Below, one piece after another: positions 14,591 to 21,911 of a stretch of DNA of 39,050 nt; position 1 is the first letter of the stretch; every line of letters starts with the position of its first letter. Position numbers and translations under genes: made by a program. Under the pieces are notes generated by a model that had not been told where the DNA came from, made no database searches, and saw nothing but the letters and a program-made list of their open reading frames with translations. The DNA comes from Lachnospiraceae bacterium. GTDB taxonomy: Bacteria; Bacillota; Clostridia; Lachnospirales; Lachnospiraceae. Location of the stretch: NCBI GenBank assembly GCA_015258095.1, contig JABZIV010000019.1:1-39050 (forward strand), read 5' to 3'.

Positions 14591-15700
14591 ATGTCTACCA
14601 ATAGCAGTCCTGCCGAACAAAGCAATGAAACCAAGCTCCCTAATCAAATAAATATCCTAAAAATTCTTCAATCTATTTTCATCCCAAGCGCAATGTTCAG
14701 CACTATCGTGCAGTATATTACAACCAAATCGGCAAGTTCTTTTTATGGCATAAACAGTGAATTATTCCATAGTCAATCATTCTGGTCGACTCTAATAGAT
14801 TTTTTTGCTCCGGCTTTGGTCAATCTTGCCATATTACTAACTCCCTTCATAGTTGCTGTTTGTTACAGAAATTCTTTAAAATCTGTAAAAAAAGACAGCG
14901 ACAGCAAGGGAAAGACACTTAAACTTCCTAATTTACTCCATTTAATTTTTATTTCTTTCTATTCTCTTCTATCCAGTTGCTATGTCCTATACCAATATGC
15001 CGTTTTATATGATTCAATCAATAAAGGATGTATTTTTATCATTATTTGTACACTTTTATTATTGTTTATACTAGAATGGCTTATAGTAACAATGAATACA
15101 ATGATAAATACAGCACAGCAAGCAGGAAAAGATACGAAGTGGTATCCATCTTTATATTTTTTATATTTCTTATTAATTATAATTCTACTACTGTTCCTAC
15201 TCCACTTTATGGGGATACATCTATTGGTTCTTTTAATTCTTTATAATTTTTTCACAGTATATTATCTAGCAACCTTGTATTATTTTCTTGATGAAAATAA
15301 ACTCTTCTCATATACATCTAATGTGTGTTTCATTATTCTAGCCCTCTGTATCATTATTATTCCTTTATACTCTGGAAGAACGTATTACTCAGGAAAAAAA
15401 CAATACGAAATAGCAGAACCAATTTCCGGCTCTAACATTGCTTCAGACTCCAACCTAAAAGTCGTAATTCTACACAAGGATAATCAACTTCTGCTTATGG
15501 ATTTTACTACTGACGGAAACACAAAGGATGAATCTGCTCCTTCAAAAGAAAACGAAACACAAGCCAAACAAAGCATAGAAGAGATTCTCTCTAAGGCTAG
15601 TGCAAGTAACCTCAACATCAAAAAAGGGGAATACACGATTCAAGATGAAAATCTGTATAAATTCTATACTGTTACTTTTAAAGATGTGAAATGTAGGTAA
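14591..15700 (+). CDS. AT-rich multi-spanning membrane protein of unknown function
   Basis: Protein of 369 residues with a polar, Ser/Asn-rich N-terminus, about six to seven hydrophobic segments between residues 65 and 265 (including the very hydrophobic FLLIIILLLFLLHFMG) and a soluble C-terminal domain of about 90 residues with an acidic Ser/Glu/Lys linker. GGAGGAAGT directly precedes the ATG. Codon use is strongly A/T-ending, unlike most neighbours, and the gene is flanked by a decayed transporter and a solitary antitoxin, which together suggest an acquired segment. No family recognised. Its own promoter is probably in the AT-rich bases just upstream (TATAGT near 14522). Confidence 0.75.
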   Translation: MSTNSSPAEQSNETKLPNQINILKILQSIFIPSAMFSTIVQYITTKSASSFYGINSELFHSQSFWSTLIDFFAPALVNLAILLTPFIVAVCYRNSLKSVKKDSDSKGKTLKLPNLLHLIFISFYSLLSSCYVLYQYAVLYDSINKGCIFIIICTLLLLFILEWLIVTMNTMINTAQQAGKDTKWYPSLYFLYFLLIIILLLFLLHFMGIHLLVLLILYNFFTVYYLATLYYFLDENKLFSYTSNVCFIILALCIIIIPLYSGRTYYSGKKQYEIAEPISGSNIASDSNLKVVILHKDNQLLLMDFTTDGNTKDESAPSKENETQAKQSIEEILSKASASNLNIKKGEYTIQDENLYKFYTVTFKDVKCR

Positions 15701-15745
15701 TGACAATTCACTTCTGCAAAAAAGTACTTTCACATAATAAGACTT

Positions 15746-17230
15746 TTAACTGTCCATACTCTCGCTCTTTTTTATCTCCCAACTCTCCACTTCCACCCGT
15801 GCTCCTTCTGCACGAAGGAGCATTCCTTTTGCCTCTCTAGGGTGCTCATACATCGTGCCGGAAAAGACTTTCTCTCCGTCATCCAGGAAAAGTTCAAAAG
15901 AAAAACGATCAAGTAAAAGTCGAAGTTCCGTCGCGTCTCTTCCCCTTCCCATCTGCACTTCTCTTCGGTCAGGAATGGAAAAAGACCTCGGCGAGTGGGA
16001 ACGATCCACGACAAATACGCCGCTGTCCTTATCATAAGACACTCTGATATCCCGCTCTTCCGCGACAGCAAAAAGCAAGGTAAAGCCGCAATAGGACTCC
16101 TCTTCTTTATGAATCCGGAAGCGAATATCCATTGTCGAAAAAGCATACTCCCCTAAGTCCCGATAAGATGAATCTCCTCCTTTTACAACGAAGCTCTCCT
16201 TCTTCCCCTTCCCGTACAAGCGCCGGATTTCCGGAATCGGATTCTGCCTGAGCTTCCCCTCTACGATACGGAGTTCTCTCGGGAAGGTCATCTGCCCAAA
16301 CCATTTGCTGTGGAAGGGCGCGGTATTTCCTGTTTCAGGAGCCTGCATCCATCCGATCAGTATACGTCTTCCCCGATATTCCATCGTTTGCGGTGCATAA
16401 AAATCGAATCCCAAGTCAAGCGGCTGTTTCTTTTCCGTAGAGAAATCTTCGCCCTCTTCCGTAAGGAAAGCCATTCCGCAGTACCCATTCCGAAATTCCG
16501 CGGATAAATCCTTCACTCCCATCAAGGACAGCAGTAAAACTCGCTTTCCGTCCAAGTGAAAGTAGTCCGGGCACTCCCACATATTTCCGAGATTTCCCTC
16601 ATTTTTCAGGAAGAAATCTCGAAAATGAAGCGCTTCCGGGCTTTTTCCCTGAAAATGAAGCACGGCGCCCAGTCCGTCTTTTCCCCTTCCTACGGTAAGA
16701 ACATGATACGTCTCGCCTTCCTTCCAGACCTTCGGATCCCGAAAATCCGCCGGCAGAAAACCTTCCGGCAAAGCCTTCTCAGAAAGCACCGGATTTCCCC
16801 GAAACTTCACAAGCTCTCCATCCCGATAAGAAGCGATGCACTGGGTTTCGACAATCCGGCTCTGCATTGTTTCATCCTTCTCTTCTTTATGTGCCGTATA
16901 GAAAAATAAAGGTTCCTTCCCTTCTTCCGTAAGACAGGTTCCTGAAAAACACCCGCTCTCGTACGCTTCCTCCGGCGCGATAGCCGCTTTTTGAAATTCC
17001 CAATGCACGAGATCCTTCGAACTCCAATGTCCCCAGTGCATACTGTTCCAGCGCACATCGTAAGGGTAGTACTGGTAGTACAGGTGAAACTCCCCCGCAA
17101 AATACGAAAAGCCGTTCGGATCATTCAGCCACCCCACCCTTGGACTGAGATGAAAGACAGGTCTTTCTTCTTTCGTAATCTCCACTTCCTTCTCTTTCTC
17201 GTATTTTCTTGCTCTCTCTAAAAGATCCAT
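15746..17230 (-). CDS. scrB: Glycoside hydrolase family 32, sucrose(-6-phosphate) hydrolase
   Basis: Splits sucrose or sucrose 6-phosphate (and possibly short fructans) by a retaining mechanism. All three GH32 signatures are intact: WLNDPNG with the nucleophile Asp, FRDPKV with the transition-state-stabilising Asp, and WECPDYF with the acid/base Glu. The five-bladed propeller is followed by a C-terminal beta-sandwich. Start at 17230 (MDLLERARK) was chosen because AGGAGCCGTT lies just upstream; the frame extends further without a second ribosome site. It has no signal peptide, so it is intracellular, which favours a phosphorylated or imported sugar. No PTS, permease or LacI-type regulator is adjacent, so uptake must be encoded elsewhere. 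A TTGTTA/TAACAA inverted repeat at 17268-17288 may be regulatory. Confidence 0.92.
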   Translation of the reverse strand: MDLLERARKYEKEKEVEITKEERPVFHLSPRVGWLNDPNGFSYFAGEFHLYYQYYPYDVRWNSMHWGHWSSKDLVHWEFQKAAIAPEEAYESGCFSGTCLTEEGKEPLFFYTAHKEEKDETMQSRIVETQCIASYRDGELVKFRGNPVLSEKALPEGFLPADFRDPKVWKEGETYHVLTVGRGKDGLGAVLHFQGKSPEALHFRDFFLKNEGNLGNMWECPDYFHLDGKRVLLLSLMGVKDLSAEFRNGYCGMAFLTEEGEDFSTEKKQPLDLGFDFYAPQTMEYRGRRILIGWMQAPETGNTAPFHSKWFGQMTFPRELRIVEGKLRQNPIPEIRRLYGKGKKESFVVKGGDSSYRDLGEYAFSTMDIRFRIHKEEESYCGFTLLFAVAEERDIRVSYDKDSGVFVVDRSHSPRSFSIPDRREVQMGRGRDATELRLLLDRFSFELFLDDGEKVFSGTMYEHPREAKGMLLRAEGARVEVESWEIKKSESMDS

Positions 17231-17414
17231 AACGGCTCCTATTATTATTTGACTTTCGCACACTAAATTGTTAAAATGAAAATAACAACGTTCCACACTA
17301 TTTTACTGCCCCTATAGCACAAAGAGTAGGTGCAGTTTATTCAGATTTGCAAAGAAATACTTCCCTTTACACTGCACTACTTAGGAGAGCAGGAATACAG
17401 AAAGGCAGGACGGA

Positions 17415-17711
17415 ATGAATAAAAAACTGGATACGGAGGAAGTTCGACACCTTTTTGAAGGAATACAGCAGTTGAAGGGAATCGAGGAATATTTCCGTTT
17501 CTTTGAAGATGTCTGTACCATCAACGAACTGCTCGCCATCGCACAACGCTATGAAGTTGCCAAAATGCTTCGGGAAGGAAAAACGTACATCGACATCGCC
17601 AAATTGACCGGGGCATCCACCGCGACCATTTCCAGAGTCAACCGCTCCCTAAGTTACGGGGAAGACGGATACAGCCTGGTGTTCGACAGACTAGAAAAGA
17701 AGGAGCTTTAG
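17415..17711 (+). CDS. YerC/YecD-type TrpR-like DNA-binding protein
   Basis: Cytosolic protein of 98 residues in the TrpR superfamily. The helix-turn-helix region reads REGKTYIDIAKLTGASTATI followed by SRVNRSL; the N-terminal FFEDVCTINELLAIAQRYEVA helices form the dimer interface in the family. Unlike TrpR itself, members found in Firmicutes (YerC/YecD) are not shown to bind tryptophan, and their targets are poorly known. AGGACGGA precedes the ATG. It diverges from the GH32 gene; the stop codon lies in the loop of its terminator hairpin. Confidence 0.92.
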   Translation: MNKKLDTEEVRHLFEGIQQLKGIEEYFRFFEDVCTINELLAIAQRYEVAKMLREGKTYIDIAKLTGASTATISRVNRSLSYGEDGYSLVFDRLEKKEL

Positions 17712-17727
17712 CTCCTTCTTTTCTTTT
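17697..17727 (+). terminator. Rho-independent terminator of the YerC gene
   Basis: A 10-bp stem AAGAAGGAGC with GCTCCTTCTT, loop TTTA, followed by TTCTTTT. The stop codon TAG spans loop and stem. Confidence 0.85.
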
Positions 17728-17728
17728 A

Positions 17729-17894
17729 CCCCTCACGAAACTTTGCTTCGCAAAGCAGTTTTCTTCGAAAACTGGTCGGTACGGCTTGTCTTTGTGGCTT
17801 CCCAGCTGGACTTTCGTTCGGGCAAGGTGCCCCTCACGAAACTTTGCTTCGCAAAGCAGTTTTCTTCGAAAACTGGTCGGTACGGCTTGTCTTT
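17729..17894. repeat. Duplicated double-hairpin element, period 101 bp
   Basis: Bases 17729-17793 and 17830-17894 are identical over 65 bp. Each copy contains two successive hairpins with the same TTC loop: CTTTGC-TTC-GCAAAG and CAGTTTTC-TTC-GAAAACTG, then CGGTACGGCTTGTCTTT. The 36 bases between the copies are unrelated unique sequence. The structure resembles a REP/MITE-type intergenic element rather than a gene. Confidence 0.9.
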
Positions 17895-17914
17895 TCTTGA
17901 TGAAAAGACAAGCC
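17884..17914 (-). terminator. Hairpin at the end of the dipeptidase gene
   Basis: A perfect 13-bp stem, GGCTTGTCTTTTC with its complement, encloses a 5-base loop and overlaps the dipeptidase stop codon at 17914. On the minus strand no T-run follows, so termination is plausible but not certain. Its left arm is part of the second repeat copy. Confidence 0.5.
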
Positions 17915-19431
17915 TAAGCATCACTCAGGTTAAAGCCGTTTTTCATCTTGAGGCTTGCTTTGAAGAGGACTTTGTCGAGGAGGGCATCGGTCTGTTCTTT
18001 GGCCATCTTCGCGATTCTTTCGTTGCAGTCCTCCAGCGCTGTCTGAATCTCCGCGCCTTTATTCTTCGCATTTTCCTTCGCGAGCTTCTCTTCCAGCTCC
18101 TGCACCATGCGGCGCCCGTTGATGATTACATTGCTCTGGTAACTCTCTATATCCGCCTTACAATCATTAAAATGGCTGTCTGCGAGTGCGGCGATGATTC
18201 GATTTTCCCAGTAGAAATTCTCTGTCGTGACTCTGCTACCTGCACTATGCAGATACTCCGGGGTCTTACTGACATTCGCATAGAAGGGAACCAGCGCATT
18301 AAATGTAGTCGATCCCAGTGCCAACCACTCGATTGCCGCATACTCTTTCGGTACATACGGGCGAATCTGGAGGAGTCCCAGGAAATTATTCCGGTTTATG
18401 CCAATCGGACGGTACTGCCCTCTGTTTTTCTCTTCTCCATGCTTTCCGTAACAATCATACGGCGTTCCCTGGTAATGGGAAGAAAGCACATACTTTACGT
18501 CCTCCGGTGTAATCTTCACTTCCGGGCATAAGCACCAGGGAAGGTCATCGTCTTCCGGATGGAGTTCCGCATTCGGTCCATCGAAGTTGAACGTATTTTT
18601 ATTAAAATATCTTGCCATAAACCAGGCACGCGGCGTGTTATAGATATGATCCGCATCCGTATGCGTACCGAAGCACTCCCGCGGATTAATCCAGTCTCCC
18701 TCCGTCTTCTCAATCTCATCCGGGAAACGCAGATCCAGGTGGTACTTCTGAATAAAGTCTTTCATATCCTTCGAGCAAATATACTCATTCTGCTCGGAAA
18801 AGGCATCTTCAAAATCAAAGTAATCAATCCCCAGCTGATTCGGCATCACGACGTAGGAATTGTCCGGAACACGGCGTGCGATGAAATGATGTCCTCCGAT
18901 GGTTTCAAACCACCAGACTTCCTTTTCATCCGAGAAAGCAATGCCGTTGGTCTCATACGTGCCGTACTTCGTAAGAAGTTCTCCCAGACGCTTTACCCCT
19001 TCTTTCGCACTGTGGATCTGCGGGAGAACGAGCGTAACAAAGTCCTCTTCTCCGATTCCCCCAATCACTTCCGACTTTCCGTCCTCTGCTGGCCGATACT
19101 CGACAAGCGGATCGGCGGCAAGCACACGCTCGTTATTGGTAATCGTTTCCGTCGCAGTCATGGCAACATTTTCACTGTTGATTCCTGCTGCCCCCCAGAC
19201 GCCACCGCCTTCTATGGCATCCGGCATATAGGTATAGCGAAGCCCCTTCTTCGGAAGAGGAATCTTCACATGGCTCCCAACGGAAGTATAAGTGAAGTCT
19301 CCATTCCTCGCTTCCCCGATAAGCCACTTCTTCGGGCCGAAGGATCCTCCACCGGAATCCTCATCCCTGGCTATCATTGTCGAACCGTCAAAACTTGCTT
19401 CTCTGCCTACTAAAATCGTTGTACAAGCCAT
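17914..19431 (-). CDS. pepD: C69-family dipeptidase (Ntn hydrolase)
   Basis: Intracellular dipeptidase of 505 residues that hydrolyses a broad range of dipeptides. The N-terminus MACTTILVGREASFDGST is the family hallmark: Cys3 would become the N-terminal nucleophile after processing, and IARDEDS follows as in lactobacillar PepD. Later motifs include GGHHFIARRVPDNSYVVMPN and NTPRAWFMARYF. The ATG at 19431 is preceded by GGAGGAAGAG. It diverges from the first chemoreceptor gene; the 271-base gap between them holds palindromes at 19475-19514 (CCGGCTT/AAGCCGG) and 19572-19587. Peptide use fits the aminopeptidase and amino-acid importer elsewhere in the window. Confidence 0.94.
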   Translation of the reverse strand: MACTTILVGREASFDGSTMIARDEDSGGGSFGPKKWLIGEARNGDFTYTSVGSHVKIPLPKKGLRYTYMPDAIEGGGVWGAAGINSENVAMTATETITNNERVLAADPLVEYRPAEDGKSEVIGGIGEEDFVTLVLPQIHSAKEGVKRLGELLTKYGTYETNGIAFSDEKEVWWFETIGGHHFIARRVPDNSYVVMPNQLGIDYFDFEDAFSEQNEYICSKDMKDFIQKYHLDLRFPDEIEKTEGDWINPRECFGTHTDADHIYNTPRAWFMARYFNKNTFNFDGPNAELHPEDDDLPWCLCPEVKITPEDVKYVLSSHYQGTPYDCYGKHGEEKNRGQYRPIGINRNNFLGLLQIRPYVPKEYAAIEWLALGSTTFNALVPFYANVSKTPEYLHSAGSRVTTENFYWENRIIAALADSHFNDCKADIESYQSNVIINGRRMVQELEEKLAKENAKNKGAEIQTALEDCNERIAKMAKEQTDALLDKVLFKASLKMKNGFNLSDA

Positions 19432-19571
19432 CTCTTCCTCCTTTATTTTATGTCATAAGCTATAGTAGTCTTTCCCGGCTTAGAGCAAAGCTCTTTCAAG
19501 CATCATAAAGCCGGATTCCTATACGCTTTAACGAATAGTATACTCTTGCATAAATTCTTTTTCTATAGAGA

Positions 19572-19587
19572 ATCCGGAATTCCGGAT
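19572..19587. promoter_or_regulatory. Perfect 16-bp palindrome ATCCGGAATTCCGGAT
   Basis: Dyad centred at 19579/19580 in the gap between divergent dipeptidase and chemoreceptor genes, directly abutting the possible sigma-28 promoter. Operator-like; binding protein unknown. Confidence 0.5.
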
Positions 19588-19613
19588 ATAACTCTCCGTC
19601 TTCCTGTCGATAG
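19587..19613 (+). promoter_or_regulatory. Possible sigma-28 (SigD/FliA) promoter of the chemoreceptor gene
   Basis: TATA (19587-19590), 15 bases, then GTCGATAG (19606-19613) resembles the motility-sigma consensus TAAA-N15-GCCGATAA, matching 3 of 4 and 6 of 8 bases. It lies about 90 bases upstream of a chemotaxis gene, where such promoters are expected. Confidence 0.45.
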
Positions 19614-19702
19614 TAGCTATAAAACGGAAAAACAATTTATAGCGACATAAAACGGATCTGCAAAGGTTTTCTTTTTTGTAAGCAAATCCAAGGAGGGAAT
19701 TC

Positions 19703-21385
19703 ATGTTTAAGAAATGGAACCAATCGACAAGACTGAAATTTTATACGGTAACGGTGATTTTCATGCTTCTGCTCACTACCGTAGCAACCATTGTGAGCAT
19801 CAAAGCGTCCAGGAGAGCCGATCAGGATGCGGAAAAGCGTTTCGCCCTGGTGACGGCGGCAAAGCAATTCTCTACAGCAAGCGTGGATCTCACAAGACAC
19901 GCGCGTTCCTATGCCTCCACGCTCAACACTGCATTTTTAGATAAATATAATAACGAAATCAATACCTATAAAAACCGGGAAAAAGCAAGAGAAACCATGG
20001 ATCGTTACGGCATCAACGAAACCGAAAACAATGCCATGAAAATGATGGAAAAAAGCTCCGCCCATCTTGCCGATCTCGAAACCGAAGCCTTCTCCTATGC
20101 GGCACAAGGCGATGCAAAGAGAGCGACGGAGACGATGTACAGTGAAGACTACATGAAGGGAGAAGCGGAAGTACAGAAGCAGTATAAGATTTTCTACGAC
20201 AGCATCGTAAGCCGTACCGACAGCGATATGGCGAAAGCAATCCGTACGTCTGCCCTGGTGCAAACCGTCAGTATCTGCCTCTTAATCCCGTCCATTCTCC
20301 TGATTCTCCTGATGCTTTTCTTTGTAAGAAAAGAACTGATGCAACCGATGATGGTAATCAAGGAGACCATGACGAGACTTTCCGCCGGACAGCTCACAGG
20401 AACCCATCTCTATCTTCCGGTAAATGACACGGAAGTCGGACAGACGGTCAATGCGATAAAAGAGATGAACCGTCGCTTGAAAACGATTATCCACGATATG
20501 CACCATCTTCTCTTTGCAATGGCGGACGGGAATTTCCAGGTAAGCAGCAGCTCCGAAGAGATGTACGTCGGGGAATATAAGGATCTTTATCTTGCACTGA
20601 GTCAAATTCAGTCTAAGTTGAAAGATACCTTAGAGGAAATCGAAAAAGCTTCTGAAACGGTAAGCCACTCCGCAAAGGAAGTCTCCCACAGCAGTGAAGC
20701 ACTCTCTCAGGGCTCTGCGGAACAGGCAAGCTCTCTGGAAGAACTTACGGCGAGCGTAAGCACCGTTTCCGAGCAGATAAAGAGCAATGCGGAAAATGCG
20801 GAAAATGCAAACGATTTATCCCGCATCACCGAAGAGGCCTTAAAGGAAAGCAGTGAGGAAATGAACGCGCTGAGCCTTTCCATGAATGAGATCAACGGAA
20901 CGGCACAACAAATCAGCAACATCATTAAAACCATCGATGATATCGCATTCCAGACCAATATCCTGGCGCTGAATGCCGCAGTAGAAGCCGCAAGAGCGGG
21001 AGAATCCGGAAAGGGCTTCGCGGTCGTCGCGGATGAGGTACGGAACCTCGCAGGGAAGTCTGCGGAGGCAGCAAAGGATACCACTATTTTGATTGAAAAC
21101 ACCGTTCGCTCTATCCAGGAGGGCACAAAGAAAGCGGATCTTGCCGCGTCCTCTCTCCAGAAATTGGTAAAGAGTTCGAAACAAATGAACGGCAAAATCC
21201 GGGAAATCACTATTTACTCTCATAAGCAATCCGACTCCGTCTCGGAAATTGCACAAGGCTTAGAGCAGATTTCCTCCGTCGTACAGAAGAACTCCGCAAC
21301 GGCGGAAGAATCCGCTGCAACGAGCGAGAAACTCTCCGAGCAGGCAGAAACGATGGATGCTCTTTTAAAACAGTTTACCCTGTAA
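19703..21385 (+). CDS. Methyl-accepting chemotaxis protein with four-helix-bundle-type sensor
   Basis: Transmembrane chemoreceptor of 560 residues. First membrane helix at about 12-33, an all-helical extracellular domain of about 155 residues (four-helix-bundle type by length and helix-rich composition), second membrane helix at about 193-214 (SICLLIPSILLILLMLFFV), then HAMP and a cytoplasmic coiled coil. The CheA/CheW-binding hairpin tip IDDIAFQTNILALNAAVEAA is perfect. Ends in LLKQFTL without a CheR-binding pentapeptide. AAGGAGGGAATTC precedes the ATG. Ligand unknown. Presence of receptors implies motility, though no flagellar gene is in the window. Confidence 0.94.
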   Translation: MFKKWNQSTRLKFYTVTVIFMLLLTTVATIVSIKASRRADQDAEKRFALVTAAKQFSTASVDLTRHARSYASTLNTAFLDKYNNEINTYKNREKARETMDRYGINETENNAMKMMEKSSAHLADLETEAFSYAAQGDAKRATETMYSEDYMKGEAEVQKQYKIFYDSIVSRTDSDMAKAIRTSALVQTVSICLLIPSILLILLMLFFVRKELMQPMMVIKETMTRLSAGQLTGTHLYLPVNDTEVGQTVNAIKEMNRRLKTIIHDMHHLLFAMADGNFQVSSSSEEMYVGEYKDLYLALSQIQSKLKDTLEEIEKASETVSHSAKEVSHSSEALSQGSAEQASSLEELTASVSTVSEQIKSNAENAENANDLSRITEEALKESSEEMNALSLSMNEINGTAQQISNIIKTIDDIAFQTNILALNAAVEAARAGESGKGFAVVADEVRNLAGKSAEAAKDTTILIENTVRSIQEGTKKADLAASSLQKLVKSSKQMNGKIREITIYSHKQSDSVSEIAQGLEQISSVVQKNSATAEESAATSEKLSEQAETMDALLKQFTL

Positions 21386-21598
21386 CGGATTGGATGCCTT
21401 AGGAACAGCTCGACGCTTTAGAAAGGGATTCCTGTTTTAGAATCCGCATGATTCCTTCAAAACGAAACTTACTTTCTATGCTATACTGAAATGCACAGCT
21501 TTCTTTGCAAAATAGAGGAAACAGGAATAGAGGAGCAAGATATCTGTCATTTCAGAAGAATCTACAAAATATCATACGGGAAATAAAGGAAGATGAGA

Positions 21599-21634
21599 GG
21601 AATGCCGACTATACAAACCGCGGCATTCCTTTTC
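21599..21634 (+). terminator. Rho-independent terminator, plus strand
   Basis: AGGAATGCCG pairs with CGGCATTCCT across a 13-base loop and is followed by TTTT. It is 210 bases past the chemoreceptor stop, so it may end that transcript or a short transcript starting near a TATACT box at 21482. No ORF with a ribosome site is seen in 21386-21598. Confidence 0.7.
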
Positions 21635-21671
21635 ACGACCTCTCCGGCGTGCGTCTATAAGCACAAAAATA

Positions 21672-21742
21672 AGCGGATAACGGGAGTCGGACCCGCCTCA
21701 CTAGCTTGGGAAGCTAGGGTACTACCGATGTACTATATCCGC
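21672..21742 (-). tRNA. tRNA-Gly (anticodon CCC)
   Basis: Seventy-one bases fold into a complete cloverleaf: acceptor GCGGATA with TATCCGC, D-stem GTAC/GTAC with GG in the loop, anticodon stem CTAGC/GCTAG around TTCCCAA (anticodon CCC, T33 present), variable TGAG, T-stem GCGGG/CCCGT. The discriminator is T and CCA is not encoded. The T-loop reads TCCGACT, with C where T55 (pseudouridine) is usual. Confidence 0.95.
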
Positions 21743-21752
21743 GAACCTCTTC

Positions 21753-21781
21753 ATTATAATTTTTTTCCGTCAAAAAAGCAA
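21753..21781 (-). promoter_or_regulatory. Promoter of tRNA-Gly
   Basis: On the minus strand TTGCTT (21776-21781) and a perfect TATAAT (21753-21758) are 17 bases apart, about 11 bases upstream of the mature tRNA 5' end. The -35 overlaps the T-tail of the terminator that ends the upstream chemoreceptor gene. Confidence 0.6.
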
Positions 21782-21806
21782 CGAGACTTTCAAAAACTCT
21801 CGTTGC
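21772..21806 (-). terminator. Rho-independent terminator of the second chemoreceptor gene
   Basis: GCAACGAGA (minus strand, 21798-21806) pairs with TCTCGTTGC (21778-21786) and is followed by six Ts. A perfect 9-bp stem about 105 bases past the stop at 21912. Confidence 0.9.
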
Positions 21807-21911
21807 TCCTTTCAAACTTCTGCTACTCTCCTTCGCTAAAAACTATCCTTCTTTCCCTCCTTTAGGCGGAACTTTGCAGTACTCCGGGAACGTGCAAATG
21901 ATCCGTCGGCT

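Noticed and set aside
18559..19413. 284-codon plus-strand ORF opposite the dipeptidase gene
   Set aside because: No plausible ribosome site, no domain, and the opposite strand encodes a clear C69 enzyme; it is an antisense shadow.
19432..19702. Cyclic-di-GMP riboswitch in front of the chemoreceptor
   Set aside because: The hairpin CCGGCTT/AAGCCGG was examined, but the conserved GEMM core sequences are absent.
21593..21865. Short plus-strand ORF across the tRNA-Gly locus
   Set aside because: It reads through a terminator hairpin and the tRNA on the opposite strand; not a gene.
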